From Pirellulaceae bacterium (GTDB taxonomy: Bacteria; Planctomycetota; Planctomycetia; Pirellulales; Pirellulaceae), in NCBI GenBank assembly GCA_020852965.1, contig JADYZV010000063.1, positions 1 to 64,000 of the forward strand: a stretch of DNA of 64,000 nucleotides, read 5' to 3'. The notes below the pieces were generated by a model. The model ran no database searches. It saw only the letters and a program-made list of their open reading frames with translations, and was not told where the DNA came from. Below, piece after piece: positions 44,457 to 53,661 of the stretch. The position numbers and the translations under genes are program-made. The number at the start of each line of letters is the position of its first letter. Within the stretch, counting starts at the first letter, position 1.

Positions 44457-46742
44457 TTACTCGACCTCGACGAATATTCCTTCACCCGGCTCAAGGGTGA
44501 GTTGATAGTATCCATCGGAGTCGCGCGTCAGTGGTGTGCGCTCCCCACGCGGCCAGGCGACGACTTTCGAGCCTGCGAGCTTGAGCTTGACGTGCGTTGT
44601 CTTAACCTCTTCCAACTCGCTCATATTGACGATCGTAAACGCGGTGCCGCTACCATCTTTCTTCTCAAAGCAGCCGATCAGCAGCGGGTCGTCACAGTCG
44701 ATATTTTCGATCGTTGGAAAGCTGGCCAGCGGGTTGCTGAATTTTAGGTAAGGTGTCGAGTCGGTGCAATTGTGAGCCAGGGCACCGGTATTTTTATACT
44801 GCACAAATGCGTCGGAGATGTTGTGCATCTCTTTGAAGACGATAGCGGCGTCGTACCAAGCATTGGTACGCTTCCCGTCGATCGTGATCAACGACGGAAA
44901 CTCGGGGGTGTAGCCGGCATAGGTCCAGCACAACAGGCCTTTGCAACCAAACGATAACATGCAGTACGACTGCCAGCGGAACTCCGACTCGGTTGGAGTG
45001 CGTTTGCTGGGAACCCAGGCGAAGGTTTGAATACAGCACCAAAAATCCTTGCTGTGCTCTCGAGCGGATGTGGCGATGACGTTGATCGATTCGCAATAGT
45101 CGGCGTAGGTAGTCCGTCTGCCGTTAGTCCAATTGAGTGGATAGATATCGGTGCAGATATACGGCGCATCGAACTTTTCGCAAAACGAATCGCAGTACTT
45201 TTTGAATAGGGCGGGATCGGCGTCGTAGTATTCGATCGCCGCAGCGGAGGCCCCGTACTTCAATTGGGCTGCGTTGGCGTACATCGGTAGCAAGTTGATG
45301 TACGGAATCTTACCATCGGTCTCTCGATAGTATTGGTTGCAGATTTCGGCCAGGCTGTCGTACTGGTCGCTCCCCGGTTCGTCGGTGACGTATGTTCCGG
45401 CGAAACAGGGATGCTCGAAGTACTGGGCAGTGGCTATGGCGGGATTCGTGTAAGCACCGTCGCCCAGAATCAGTTCGACACCGTACTTGTCACATTCCCT
45501 CAGCAGCATCTCTCTGTTCTCGGGACTGCCAAGTGCACCATGCGCGATGATCCAGTCAAATCCGCCAGAGCGATACGTTTTGATAAAGTCCTCTCCCACA
45601 GCCTGCGGCTCTGGACTGACCCACGCTCCAATACGAATCCGGTCGCGGGTCAAGTACTCATTGGTATAGGGCGAGTCGATTGCAGTACCCAATGCGTTTT
45701 GAATGGCCGCTGTGAGCACCACGGCGGCTTCGGCGCGTGTCGACGGCTTGGCTTGGCTCGTCAAATCGATACCGTATTCGGCCAATGCGGCGGACGCTCG
45801 CTTCCAGTCGGCATCTGCCAGCGGAGCGTTGGGGCGAAACGTGCGCACTTGTCCTGCGTCGAGCAATTGCCGCGCAGTGACGAATCGAATCGCTGCCTGG
45901 AGCTTTGCTGGCAAGTTGGAGATGTCGTCCAGACGAACGTCGGTATTGACCAAGCGATACTCGCCCGGCAGCTTTGCGATCAAGTGGGTAAATCCGCGAC
46001 TGTTCGTCTGGCTGACAGGAATGAGGCGGTTGTCGTTTTTTCCGGTTTTGGACTTGAAGTACACGACGGTCGTTTCGGATGGATGGTCGATCGCCGTCGA
46101 TTGGAGCATGAAGTCGGCTCGGTCGAATCCTTCGGATAGACTCCCACCGGGAACCAGAACCCGCTCAAGCGGCGCGATGAAGGTGGTCGGCTCCGAGTAA
46201 TCGTGGGAGTCGACGGCCGCTTCGAGAAAACCCGTGGCCTCCGCCGCCGAGGGGAAGAATCCGAGGCGCGATAGCTGATAGCTGGAAAGGGTATCGCTCG
46301 GATTGGTTGGGTCGAAGCGGAAGGAAGTGATCGTTCCTCTCCAATTCTTGTGGTCGAATTGTCGCATGTCGACGATCGCATTGCGCCATGTCTTATCGCC
46401 GACGACGGAAAACGCAGAGTAGCTCTTGTCTGAAAGCGCAGTCAGCGTATCGGTAGTAAAGAACAGTCCTGCCTGTGTGAGACTTGTATCGTATTTGTAA
46501 CGCACGGCGAAAAACGGCCGCTGGTCAGCGGAGAACGCATCATCGGCTTGCATCGGAATGGTCAGGCTGAGGTCGCTGCCGGTCGGAGTTAGCTTCGTCA
46601 GTCCGCCTTCGAGGTGGAGCTGGCCCTGCCCAATCGCAATGAACTTCGCATCGGGTCCGTTGTTAAAAATCCAAGCCGGCTCGCGGGCCGGCAGGGTGCT
46701 GGCTGACAGTAGGACAATCAGAATGAAAATATACTTATTCAT
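44457..46742 (-). CDS. Secreted TIM-barrel glycosidase-like protein with SLH-like segment (function unknown)
   Basis: 761 residues. The signal peptide is MNKYIFILIVLLSASTLPAR. Residues about 20-200 form a beta-sandwich resembling a carbohydrate-binding module. At about 290-345 the segment FRPNAPLADADWKRASAALA...STRAEAAVVLTAAIQ resembles an S-layer-homology motif (F-P, TRAEAA). From about 370 a TIM-barrel-like region follows: RIRIGAWVSPEPQA, FDWIIAHGALG, CFAGTYVTDEPGSDQYD, APYICTDIYPLNW and KGLLCWTYAGYTPEFP, with acidic residues suited to a glycoside hydrolase. The C-terminus LTLEPGEGIFVEVE is a beta-sandwich end common to such enzymes. I cannot name the family or substrate. Confidence 0.65.
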   Translation of the reverse strand: MNKYIFILIVLLSASTLPAREPAWIFNNGPDAKFIAIGQGQLHLEGGLTKLTPTGSDLSLTIPMQADDAFSADQRPFFAVRYKYDTSLTQAGLFFTTDTLTALSDKSYSAFSVVGDKTWRNAIVDMRQFDHKNWRGTITSFRFDPTNPSDTLSSYQLSRLGFFPSAAEATGFLEAAVDSHDYSEPTTFIAPLERVLVPGGSLSEGFDRADFMLQSTAIDHPSETTVVYFKSKTGKNDNRLIPVSQTNSRGFTHLIAKLPGEYRLVNTDVRLDDISNLPAKLQAAIRFVTARQLLDAGQVRTFRPNAPLADADWKRASAALAEYGIDLTSQAKPSTRAEAAVVLTAAIQNALGTAIDSPYTNEYLTRDRIRIGAWVSPEPQAVGEDFIKTYRSGGFDWIIAHGALGSPENREMLLRECDKYGVELILGDGAYTNPAIATAQYFEHPCFAGTYVTDEPGSDQYDSLAEICNQYYRETDGKIPYINLLPMYANAAQLKYGASAAAIEYYDADPALFKKYCDSFCEKFDAPYICTDIYPLNWTNGRRTTYADYCESINVIATSAREHSKDFWCCIQTFAWVPSKRTPTESEFRWQSYCMLSFGCKGLLCWTYAGYTPEFPSLITIDGKRTNAWYDAAIVFKEMHNISDAFVQYKNTGALAHNCTDSTPYLKFSNPLASFPTIENIDCDDPLLIGCFEKKDGSGTAFTIVNMSELEEVKTTHVKLKLAGSKVVAWPRGERTPLTRDSDGYYQLTLEPGEGIFVEVE

Positions 46743-46783
46743 CAGACACCACAGGGGTTGGAGGGAATGTAGTCACGCACTTG

Positions 46784-46995
46784 TAGGCTCGTAACGAGCA
46801 ATGCGAGTTACGGCAGACCGAAGCGGTTGATTATAGCACCTCGTTTCGGCGTCCCAATGCGATAGCGCCGATCGATGCACGGGGGTTATTGTCAAACGAG
46901 AGTAGTGGTGCCAGACAACGCTGAATCGAACTTGTGCGCGAGGTGAACTGCGCTCGCTGCCCGTGCCGTAACTCGCACTACTCGTTACGAGCCTA
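46784..46995. mobile_element. MITE-like element family 2, copy 2
   Basis: 212 bp. Terminal inverted repeats are at 46784-46815 (TAGGCTCGTAACGAGCAATG...) and 46964-46995 (...ACTACTCGTTACGAGCCTA), with two mismatches between arms. The interior matches copy 1 (14897-15110) with substitutions. It lies between the divergent starts of the glycosidase-like gene (46742) and the PQQ gene (47228). The remaining bases 46996-47227 show no gene; a run of ten C is at about 47205. Confidence 0.75.
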
Positions 46996-47227
46996 CTCCA
47001 GGACCGGTGGGGCGAGTCGACTCAGTGGCCCCCCATTTTGACTCCTTTCGCTGGCAATCTCGGCTGGCAATCCTTGTCGGTTCGAGTGATAATTATTGGC
47101 TTGACGGCAGTGGGGCCTTGAGGCTGCAACGGATTGCTCCCAGCCTGCGACGGCCTGCCCCCATGCAATCGACCTGGAGTCGACGTACAATCTCGGAAGC
47201 TACTCCCCCCCCCCTACCCTCCCAACC

Positions 47228-49507
47228 ATGAGGTTTTCAGGCATGACATCAGGCAATGCTGCAGCGCGGTTCGTTAGGCCGTGGTCTGCATTGCGCCGCT
47301 TGCTATTAGCGTGCGCGTTCTCAGCCATTCTCTTTGGCAGTCAACAACTCACGGCCGTCGAACCGGTCGACTGGTATCAATGGCGCGGGCCGGAAGGTGA
47401 TGGGATATCGCGCGAGAAGAACTTGCCCGACACCTGGTCACCCAAAGGTGAGAACGTGCTGTGGGCGAAGGAAGAATACGCGACGCGGTCAACTCCGATT
47501 ACCAACCATGGCAAACTCTACCTGGTGACGCGCTACAAACCGGAAACCACTGAAGAGGGAGAGCAACTGGTCTGTCTCAACGCGGAGACGGGCGAATTGA
47601 TTTGGAGCCAACACCACAACGTCTATCTTTCCGATGCACCGGCGGAGCGCGTCGGTTGGTCGAGCCCAGTGGCCGATCCGAAGACGGGAAATATCTATTG
47701 GCTTGGACTCGGTTGTCAATTCGTGTGTCTCAACGGTGAGACGGGTGAAGTGATTTGGCAGCATTCGCTCAGCGAAGAGTACGGTATGCTCAGCACCTAC
47801 GGGGGCCGAACCAATTTTCCCAAGATCATCGACGACTTAGTAATCATTAGCGGTGTGATGACGCAGTGGGGTGAGCACGCTATTCCCGCTCACCGCTTCA
47901 TCGGCTTCGACAAACGCACCGGTGCCGCCGTGTGGTTTGAGATCACGCGACCCAAGCCCGAAGATACGACTTATAGCACTCCCTTCATGACCGTTTTCAA
48001 CGGACAAGCCGCCATGGTTTTCGGCGGTGGCGATGGTTCCGTGTATGCCATGCAGCCGCGAACGGGTCAGATCATTTGGCAATACGATTGCTCGAATCGG
48101 GGCATCAACACTCCGCCGCTGGTCGTTGATGGCGTTGTCTACTGCGGGCACCGCGAGCAGAACTCGGCCGATCCTCGCGTGCTGGGAGCCATCTTCGCCA
48201 TCGACGGCGACAAGGCTACGGGTCAGATCAAAGAGGATGAACTCAAGTGGAAGCTTCCGGGACGCAGCGTCGAAGGGAGTCAACCACTACTCATTGGCGG
48301 TCGCCTGTACGTGATCGAAGATGGTGGCACGCTCGTCGTGATCAACCCCGAAAACGGCGAGATCATTCAGGAGAAGAAAATAGGACGCCGCCCCGGTTCG
48401 TTGATCTATGGCGACGGTAAACTCTACTGTTGCGAACAGACCGGCAATTTTTGGGTCTTGGAGCCAACTGAAGAAGGAGTGAAAGAAGTGGCTCGCGTGC
48501 GCATGGCCAGTGGCGAAGAGATTCTGGCTGCGCCGATTATCAGTCGAGGCAAGATCTACCTGGCGACCACCAAGAATTTTTATTGCATCGGCAAAAAGGG
48601 TGTCGCACCCGAATTCGATCCCATTCCGGCTGGGCCGAAAGAGGTACCCGTCGCCGACGACCAAACCGTGGCTCATCTGCAGCTAGCTCCGGTTGAAGCC
48701 ATGTTGGCTCCCGGTCAGTCGACTCCCTATCAGGTGCGCGCTTACAACAAACACGGCCAGTACTTGAAGTTAGTCGAAGCCGAGTTCAGTATTGAAGGAG
48801 GGGGCGAGATCAGCGCCGACGGAAAGTACACCGCACCGGCAGACAACGAGCCCGTGGCAGTTAAGATCACCGCTAAGATCACCGCGAAGTCGGGAGAGCT
48901 CACCAGCGTAGCCCGAGTGCGCGTGATTCCACCACTTCCCTGGAAGTTTGACTTTTCGGATAAGAAGGTTCCTGTGACTTGGATCGGTGCCAATTACCGT
49001 CACCAGCCCAAGGAGCTCGACGGCGAGTCGGTGTTGGTCAAAGTGAGCACGATCCCCAAGGGGACTCGTAGCCAATCGTGGATGGGCTGGACTTCGCTAC
49101 ACGACTACACCATTGCTGCGGACGTGAATTCTACCGCCAATGCCGACAATGGACGCCGAGCCGACATGGGTTTGATCAATCAACGCTATACGCTTGACTT
49201 GATGGACAAAGGACAATTGCAGATTCGCTCTTGGGTCCCGCGTTTGGAACTACGGTTTGCCAAAACGGTTCCCTTTGAGTGGGAGGCTGGTCAGTGGTAT
49301 ACACTGAAATTCCAAAGTGAAAATCATGATGGCCAAGTCACCTTGCGCGGTAAAGCTTGGAAACGCGGTGAAGAGGAGCCCAAGGATTGGACAATTGAAG
49401 CGACGGACGCTGTCCCCAACACGCATGGCAGCCCTGGACTGTTCGGCAATTCGACGATGGCGGAGTACTATATTGATAACGTCGAAGTTACCTCCAACCC
49501 AAAATAG
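47228..49507 (+). CDS. PQQ-like beta-propeller secreted protein with C-terminal lectin-like domain
   Basis: 759 residues. The N-terminal export segment is LRRLLLACAFSAILFGSQQL; ATG 47243 is an alternative start. The opening WYQWRGPEGDG and repeated blades (ETGELIWSQHH, ETGEVIWQHSL, RTGQIIWQYDC, NGEIIQEKKI) make a PQQ-type propeller to about residue 460. A beta-sandwich follows (APVEAMLAPGQSTPYQVRAY and EGGGEISADGKYTAP, a BIG-like pattern). The last ~170 residues (WMGWTSLHDYTIAADVNSTA, EWEAGQWYTLKFQS, STMAEYYIDNVEV) resemble laminin-G/3-keto-disaccharide-hydrolase-like domains. Function is not known; secretion is inferred. Confidence 0.85.
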   Translation: MRFSGMTSGNAAARFVRPWSALRRLLLACAFSAILFGSQQLTAVEPVDWYQWRGPEGDGISREKNLPDTWSPKGENVLWAKEEYATRSTPITNHGKLYLVTRYKPETTEEGEQLVCLNAETGELIWSQHHNVYLSDAPAERVGWSSPVADPKTGNIYWLGLGCQFVCLNGETGEVIWQHSLSEEYGMLSTYGGRTNFPKIIDDLVIISGVMTQWGEHAIPAHRFIGFDKRTGAAVWFEITRPKPEDTTYSTPFMTVFNGQAAMVFGGGDGSVYAMQPRTGQIIWQYDCSNRGINTPPLVVDGVVYCGHREQNSADPRVLGAIFAIDGDKATGQIKEDELKWKLPGRSVEGSQPLLIGGRLYVIEDGGTLVVINPENGEIIQEKKIGRRPGSLIYGDGKLYCCEQTGNFWVLEPTEEGVKEVARVRMASGEEILAAPIISRGKIYLATTKNFYCIGKKGVAPEFDPIPAGPKEVPVADDQTVAHLQLAPVEAMLAPGQSTPYQVRAYNKHGQYLKLVEAEFSIEGGGEISADGKYTAPADNEPVAVKITAKITAKSGELTSVARVRVIPPLPWKFDFSDKKVPVTWIGANYRHQPKELDGESVLVKVSTIPKGTRSQSWMGWTSLHDYTIAADVNSTANADNGRRADMGLINQRYTLDLMDKGQLQIRSWVPRLELRFAKTVPFEWEAGQWYTLKFQSENHDGQVTLRGKAWKRGEEEPKDWTIEATDAVPNTHGSPGLFGNSTMAEYYIDNVEVTSNPK

Positions 49508-49537
49508 CACACCTAAATAAACAAAGGCAATCAACTA

Positions 49538-51202
49538 ATGCAACGCAACATATTTCTGACTGTGCCCCTTGTGGCGACTTGGATCGGAGCCGCTCTGGCG
49601 GTTCCGCAGGCGGCGCTGGCCGACGACTACGACGCCGTATCCGAGGTCCGCAAGGCAATAGGCGAATTGAAAGTAGGCCCGCACGACTGGCCGCAATGGG
49701 CTGGATCGCACCTGCGTAACAATGTCACTGATGAAGCCGATATCCCCACCATGTGGGACGTGGGGACCGGCGAAAATGTCCGCTGGTCGATGCCGCTCGG
49801 GTCGGAGACCTACGGCAACCCTGTTGTGGCCAATGGCAAAGTCTACGTGGGGACGAACAACGGTGCGGGCTATTTGAAGCGCTACCCCAGCGAAGTTGAC
49901 CTGGGCGTTTTGCTCTGTTTTGACGAAGAAACCGGGGAGTTCTTGTGGCAGCATTCGAGCGAAAAGCTCCCTTCGGGGCGAGTGAATGATTGGCCCAACC
50001 AGGGGATCTGCTGCGCACCACTCATCGATGGCGATCGTCTCTATTACGTCACCAGTCGCGGTGAAGTGGTTTGTCTGGATACCGAAGGCTTTGCCGATGG
50101 AAAAAACGATGGCATTCAGAGTGAGCCGAACGAAAACAAAGACGAAGCGGATGTGATCTGGAGCTTCGACATGATGAAGAATTTGGCCGTGTCACAACAT
50201 AACATGTGCAGTTGCTCCGTCACCTGCGCGGGGAATCTGCTGTTCGTCAATACGTCCAACGGTGTCGATGAAGGTCACCAGAATATACCCAGCGAAGCTG
50301 CGCCGAGCTTCCTATGCATGAATCGCGAGACGGGCGAAGTGATCTGGTCCGACAATTCACCAGGAGCCAATATTTTGCACGGCCAGTGGTCATCGCCTAG
50401 TTACGCAGAACTGGGAGGAGTGGCTCAAGTTCTATTTGGTGGCGGCGATGGTTGGCTCTACAGTTTTGACGCTGCGGGAGAAAACGGCAAGTCGAAACTA
50501 CTGTGGAAATTTGACTGCAACCCTAAGGCGTCGCTGTATGTGCTCGGTGGTTCGGCCACTCGAAATCACATCATCGCTACTCCAGCTATTTACGATGGCT
50601 TGGTCTATGTGGCCGTTGGCGAAGACCCCGAGCATGGCGAAGGTGACGGACACTTGTGGTGCATCGATCCAACCAAGCGCGGTGACGTTAGTCCTACTCA
50701 AGTCTACAACGCCAAAGACCCCTCCAAGCCCATCGCACACAAACGCCTACAAGCACTAGTGGCCAAGGATGGAGATCTCGAGCGTGACAATCCAAACTCG
50801 GCGGCGGTTTGGCACTATATCGGCAAGAATCCTGAGGACTTTGAAACCACGATGCACCGCAGCTGCGGCACGGTAGCCGTCAAGGATAACTTGCTGTTTT
50901 TGGCCGATTTTAGCGGATTGTTTCACTGCTTGGACGCCAAGACGGGTGAAGCGTATTGGACCTACGATATGTTCGCCGCCTCGTGGGCTTCGCCCCTGAT
51001 CGTCGAGGATCGCGTCTATATCAGCGACGAAGATGGCGACATCGCCATTTTCAGAGTCTCTAAGGAGCAGGAGCAAATCGCCGAGGTCAGCATGGAGAGT
51101 GCCGTTTACACCACTCCCGTGGCCGCCAACAGCACGCTGTTCATCGCCAATCGGAATCGACTGTATGCGATTCAAGAAGTCGCGCAAGCTGAAGAAAAGT
51201 AG
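49538..51202 (+). CDS. PQQ-like beta-propeller secreted protein
   Basis: 554 residues, 30 bp after the previous PQQ-like gene and probably co-transcribed. The signal peptide is FLTVPLVATWIGAALAVPQA. The opening WPQWAGSHLRNNVTDEADIP parallels the other two propellers. Blades include DEETGEFLWQHSS, NRETGEVIWSDNS, DAKTGEAYWTYDM and the end YTTPVAANSTLFIANRNRLY. Its two cysteine-rich stretches (GICCAPLI, NMCSCSVTCAG) are unusual in this family and could form disulfides or bind a metal. The stop codon lies inside a tandem repeat (51199-51271). Confidence 0.85.
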   Translation: MQRNIFLTVPLVATWIGAALAVPQAALADDYDAVSEVRKAIGELKVGPHDWPQWAGSHLRNNVTDEADIPTMWDVGTGENVRWSMPLGSETYGNPVVANGKVYVGTNNGAGYLKRYPSEVDLGVLLCFDEETGEFLWQHSSEKLPSGRVNDWPNQGICCAPLIDGDRLYYVTSRGEVVCLDTEGFADGKNDGIQSEPNENKDEADVIWSFDMMKNLAVSQHNMCSCSVTCAGNLLFVNTSNGVDEGHQNIPSEAAPSFLCMNRETGEVIWSDNSPGANILHGQWSSPSYAELGGVAQVLFGGGDGWLYSFDAAGENGKSKLLWKFDCNPKASLYVLGGSATRNHIIATPAIYDGLVYVAVGEDPEHGEGDGHLWCIDPTKRGDVSPTQVYNAKDPSKPIAHKRLQALVAKDGDLERDNPNSAAVWHYIGKNPEDFETTMHRSCGTVAVKDNLLFLADFSGLFHCLDAKTGEAYWTYDMFAASWASPLIVEDRVYISDEDGDIAIFRVSKEQEQIAEVSMESAVYTTPVAANSTLFIANRNRLYAIQEVAQAEEK

Positions 51203-51271
51203 CGCGGCGGTCCCCCCCGTATGGATTGAAAACAACGTAGCACGGCGGTCCCCCGCCGTGTGATTTGAAAA
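51199..51271 (+). repeat. Tandem repeat GTAGC(G/A)CGGCGGTCCCCC, two units
   Basis: Units at 51199-51233 and 51237-51271, each GTAGCRCGGCGGTCCCCC...TTGAAAAC. The second contains the hairpin CACGGCGG/CCGCCGTG. The first unit supplies the TAG stop of the PQQ-like gene. Further on, CACAGAGTCACAGAGTTCAC is a short AC/AG repeat at about 51345. No gene is visible in 51272-51525. Confidence 0.65.
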
Positions 51272-51525
51272 CCGTCCTCTGTGGTCTCCGTGCCGCAGTG
51301 TTTCAATTCGCTGCGATATTAGTTCCGCTTGTTTTTTGAAACACAGAGTCACAGAGTTCACAGAGATTTTGTTTCATCACCACGTTCGCTTACAATGATA
51401 GGGGTGATGATCAGTCATTGGATTGATCGTGTTTAGTTAGCATCTCGGTGCGGACCACCGAGCGACGTTGACATTATAGTTTCTCGTGCCCGCAATGTGC
51501 GCCAACTTGGGCTAAGGCGCGGTGG

Positions 51526-52629
51526 ATGAAGAATAGTAAACTTAGGCGGCAGATTTGTTTCGAAGCCGCCCGCGCGATGTACTTTCGCCATGAGTCGGAA
51601 TACTATCGGGCCAAGCAGAAAGCGGCTGCCAGGATTTGCAAGGGCTGGGTCAAACCGGCCGACTTGCCCAGCAACGCTGAAATTCGCGAAGAGATACAAT
51701 CCTTCGCGCGTTTGCACGAAGGACAGACGCGGACCGATAATTTGCAGTACATGCGCCTGACCGCTCTGCGTGTTATGCGGCTGCTCCAGCGGTTCAAACC
51801 CAAACTGATCGGTAGCACTTTCACCGGTCACGTCAGGCAAGGTTCCGACATCGATGTGCATGTCTTCTCCGATAGCCTTGAAGCGGTTACATCCGTATTC
51901 GACGAACAGATGTTGTTCTATGACATCGAGCGGAAGTTGGTCCGCAAGAACGGAGAGTCGCGCGTATTTACGCATATCCACTTGAAGGATACCTTTCCCG
52001 TAGAGCTGACGGTCTACGCCAGCAACCTCGCCAGCTTTGTCTTCAAAAGCTCGATTACCGGCAAGCCGATCGAGCGCGCGTCGATCGCTCAATTGGAGCA
52101 ATTGCTGGCGGACGAGTATCCTGAACTGTCGGTCGACGATAGTTTGCACGACATGGATGAGAGTCCTGACCGGTTTCAACTGTTTTATTCTTTGTTGTTG
52201 CCGCTAGAGGATGTCAAGCAGCATCCAAAATACCACCCCGAAGGGGATGTGTTGTATCACAGTCTGCAAGTCTTTGATTTGGCTTGTGATGAGCTCCCTT
52301 ACGACGAAGAATTTTTACTGGCTGCGCTGCTGCATGATATCGGCAAGGGGATCGATCCTCGCGATCACGTGTCGGCGGGCCTCGAGGCATTGGAGGGTTT
52401 CATTAGTCAGCGGACGGCGTGGTTGATCGAGCATCATATGGAGGCGCACAGGATCCTCGATGGCTCCATAGGCTCACGCGCCCATCGGCGTTTACGCGAG
52501 AATGAAAGCTACGAGGAACTACTGCTGCTCTGCGGTTGTGATCGTGGTGGTCGTGTCCCTGGGGTACAAACCGTTGAACTCGAATCGGCTATCGAGTATG
52601 TCAGAGATTTAGACTACAGTTTCGGCTAG
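51526..52629 (+). CDS. Nucleotidyltransferase-HD phosphohydrolase fusion protein
   Basis: 367 residues. An N-terminal helical region (KLRRQICFEAARAMYFRHE, RICKGWVKPADLPSNAEIR) leads to a polymerase-beta-like nucleotidyltransferase core at about 100-165: IGSTFTGHVRQGSDIDVHVF (GS...DxD) with the third acidic residue in FPVELTVY. The C-terminal half is an HD domain: YHSLQVFDLACDELPYDEE, LLAALLHDIGKGIDPRDH and IEHHMEA. The combination recalls tRNA nucleotidyltransferases and GlnD/Rel-type enzymes, but the order and spacing match neither. No tRNA-binding or GGxxR motif is visible. The substrate is unknown. The start is read from the ATG at 51526. Confidence 0.75.
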   Translation: MKNSKLRRQICFEAARAMYFRHESEYYRAKQKAAARICKGWVKPADLPSNAEIREEIQSFARLHEGQTRTDNLQYMRLTALRVMRLLQRFKPKLIGSTFTGHVRQGSDIDVHVFSDSLEAVTSVFDEQMLFYDIERKLVRKNGESRVFTHIHLKDTFPVELTVYASNLASFVFKSSITGKPIERASIAQLEQLLADEYPELSVDDSLHDMDESPDRFQLFYSLLLPLEDVKQHPKYHPEGDVLYHSLQVFDLACDELPYDEEFLLAALLHDIGKGIDPRDHVSAGLEALEGFISQRTAWLIEHHMEAHRILDGSIGSRAHRRLRENESYEELLLLCGCDRGGRVPGVQTVELESAIEYVRDLDYSFG

Positions 52630-52639
52630 GGTCACCACA

Positions 52640-53281
52640 GTGCGAATCGACTATCAACAATTGCGCAGCGCACTTCAGCTCGCGTTGGCATCTGCTGAGT
52701 TGCTAGCAGCGCGGCAGAGGGCACGTGCGGCCTACAGTCCTGGGCTTGCCTACGGGCGTCACTTTGGCCCCCCTGCTCCGTCGGCGCGGCAAGCGGCCGT
52801 GCTGGTCATGCTCGAACGCCGATCGGGCCAGTGGGTTATACCAGTCACCGTGCGACCCGATCACTTGCCCGATCATCCTGGCCAGATTTCCTTGCCCGGT
52901 GGTCGCTTGGAAGCTGGCGAGTCGTATCAGCAGGCGGCTGAGCGCGAGTTTTGCGAAGAGCTCGGCTGCGCGGTCGAGCCGGCTCAGATTCTGGGCGAGC
53001 TATCTCCGCTGTACGTCTATCACAGCGATTATATCGTGCGTCCCTTTGTTGCCATCAGTCCCACAGCGCATGTTTATCAACCATGCCCGCGCGAAGTCTC
53101 CCGAGTGCTTCACTTGCCGCTTGCCGTACTCTGCTCGTCGAGTCCAGTTGCTTCGAGTGAGTTCACTCGCGGGCTAGCTGTGTGGTCGGCTCCAGTCATC
53201 GACAGCGGTGACGCTATTATCTGGGGTGCCACCGCCATCATCTTGGCAGAACTCATTCCGCTGCTCCGTGGAATCGTTTAG
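52640..53281 (+). CDS. Nudix hydrolase, CoA pyrophosphatase-like
   Basis: 213 residues, GTG start 10 bp after the preceding stop, so co-transcription is likely. The Nudix box is GGRLEAGESYQQAAEREFCE then ELG (GX5EX7REUXEEXGU fully matched). The upstream HPGQISLPGGR stretch is the mark of the CoA/NADH-type subgroup (NudL-like). Such enzymes hydrolyse CoA to phosphopantetheine and 3',5'-ADP. The C-terminus is not well conserved. Its pairing with the nucleotidyltransferase-HD protein is suggestive, but no shared pathway is evident. Confidence 0.85.
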   Translation: MRIDYQQLRSALQLALASAELLAARQRARAAYSPGLAYGRHFGPPAPSARQAAVLVMLERRSGQWVIPVTVRPDHLPDHPGQISLPGGRLEAGESYQQAAEREFCEELGCAVEPAQILGELSPLYVYHSDYIVRPFVAISPTAHVYQPCPREVSRVLHLPLAVLCSSSPVASSEFTRGLAVWSAPVIDSGDAIIWGATAIILAELIPLLRGIV

Positions 53282-53490
53282 CGCCAAGCCGGAGCAGGCC
53301 GCAGGTGCCAAGGCGAGCCCTCTTGCCCGCGCCGGTGCAAAATCGTTTAACGCCGAGCCGGTGCAGGCCGTTAAGCACAAGTCGAGCTGACTGATACGCG
53401 AGTCTCCAATGCACCACAGCACATTCCAACCCGCCGTCGCGGCCTGCGCAGGCGACGGCACCTGCGACAGCCATCTTCTACGTCCATACG
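53282..53490 (-). repeat. Dispersed repeat shared with the dnaA-dnaN interval
   Basis: The reverse complement of 3820-3975 is recognised here through AGATGGCTGTCGCAGGTGCC, GTCGCCTGCGCAGGCCGCGA and CTCGGCGTTAAACG. This copy is longer and has internal duplication: CCGGCTCGGCGTTAAACGAT and CCGGCTTGGCGCTAAACGAT are about 60 bp apart. The open frame on the minus strand (53174-53500) follows the repeat and overlaps the Nudix gene, so it is not a gene. In 53491-53661 nothing else is seen besides the argC leader. Confidence 0.65.
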
Positions 53491-53661
53491 CGCATGCCAA
53501 ATCGCCCTAAACTCTTACGGGACCGAGGTGGAGTCGACCATAACCGGCTCACGACGCGGTGCGTCGAGCTACATTTATCCTAAGCGAACCACCCCTGAGA
53601 GAATCGGGTCTGAAGCGTTACAATAGGTGGAAATTGGACGTTTTAGGGCAGGGGAAGGGTC

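Noticed and set aside
45333..46139. 268-codon open frame antisense to the glycosidase-like gene
   Set aside because: Shadow frame without start context or domain.
53174..53500. 108-codon minus-strand open frame before argC
   Set aside because: It is made of the dispersed repeat also found at 3820-3975 and overlaps the Nudix gene.
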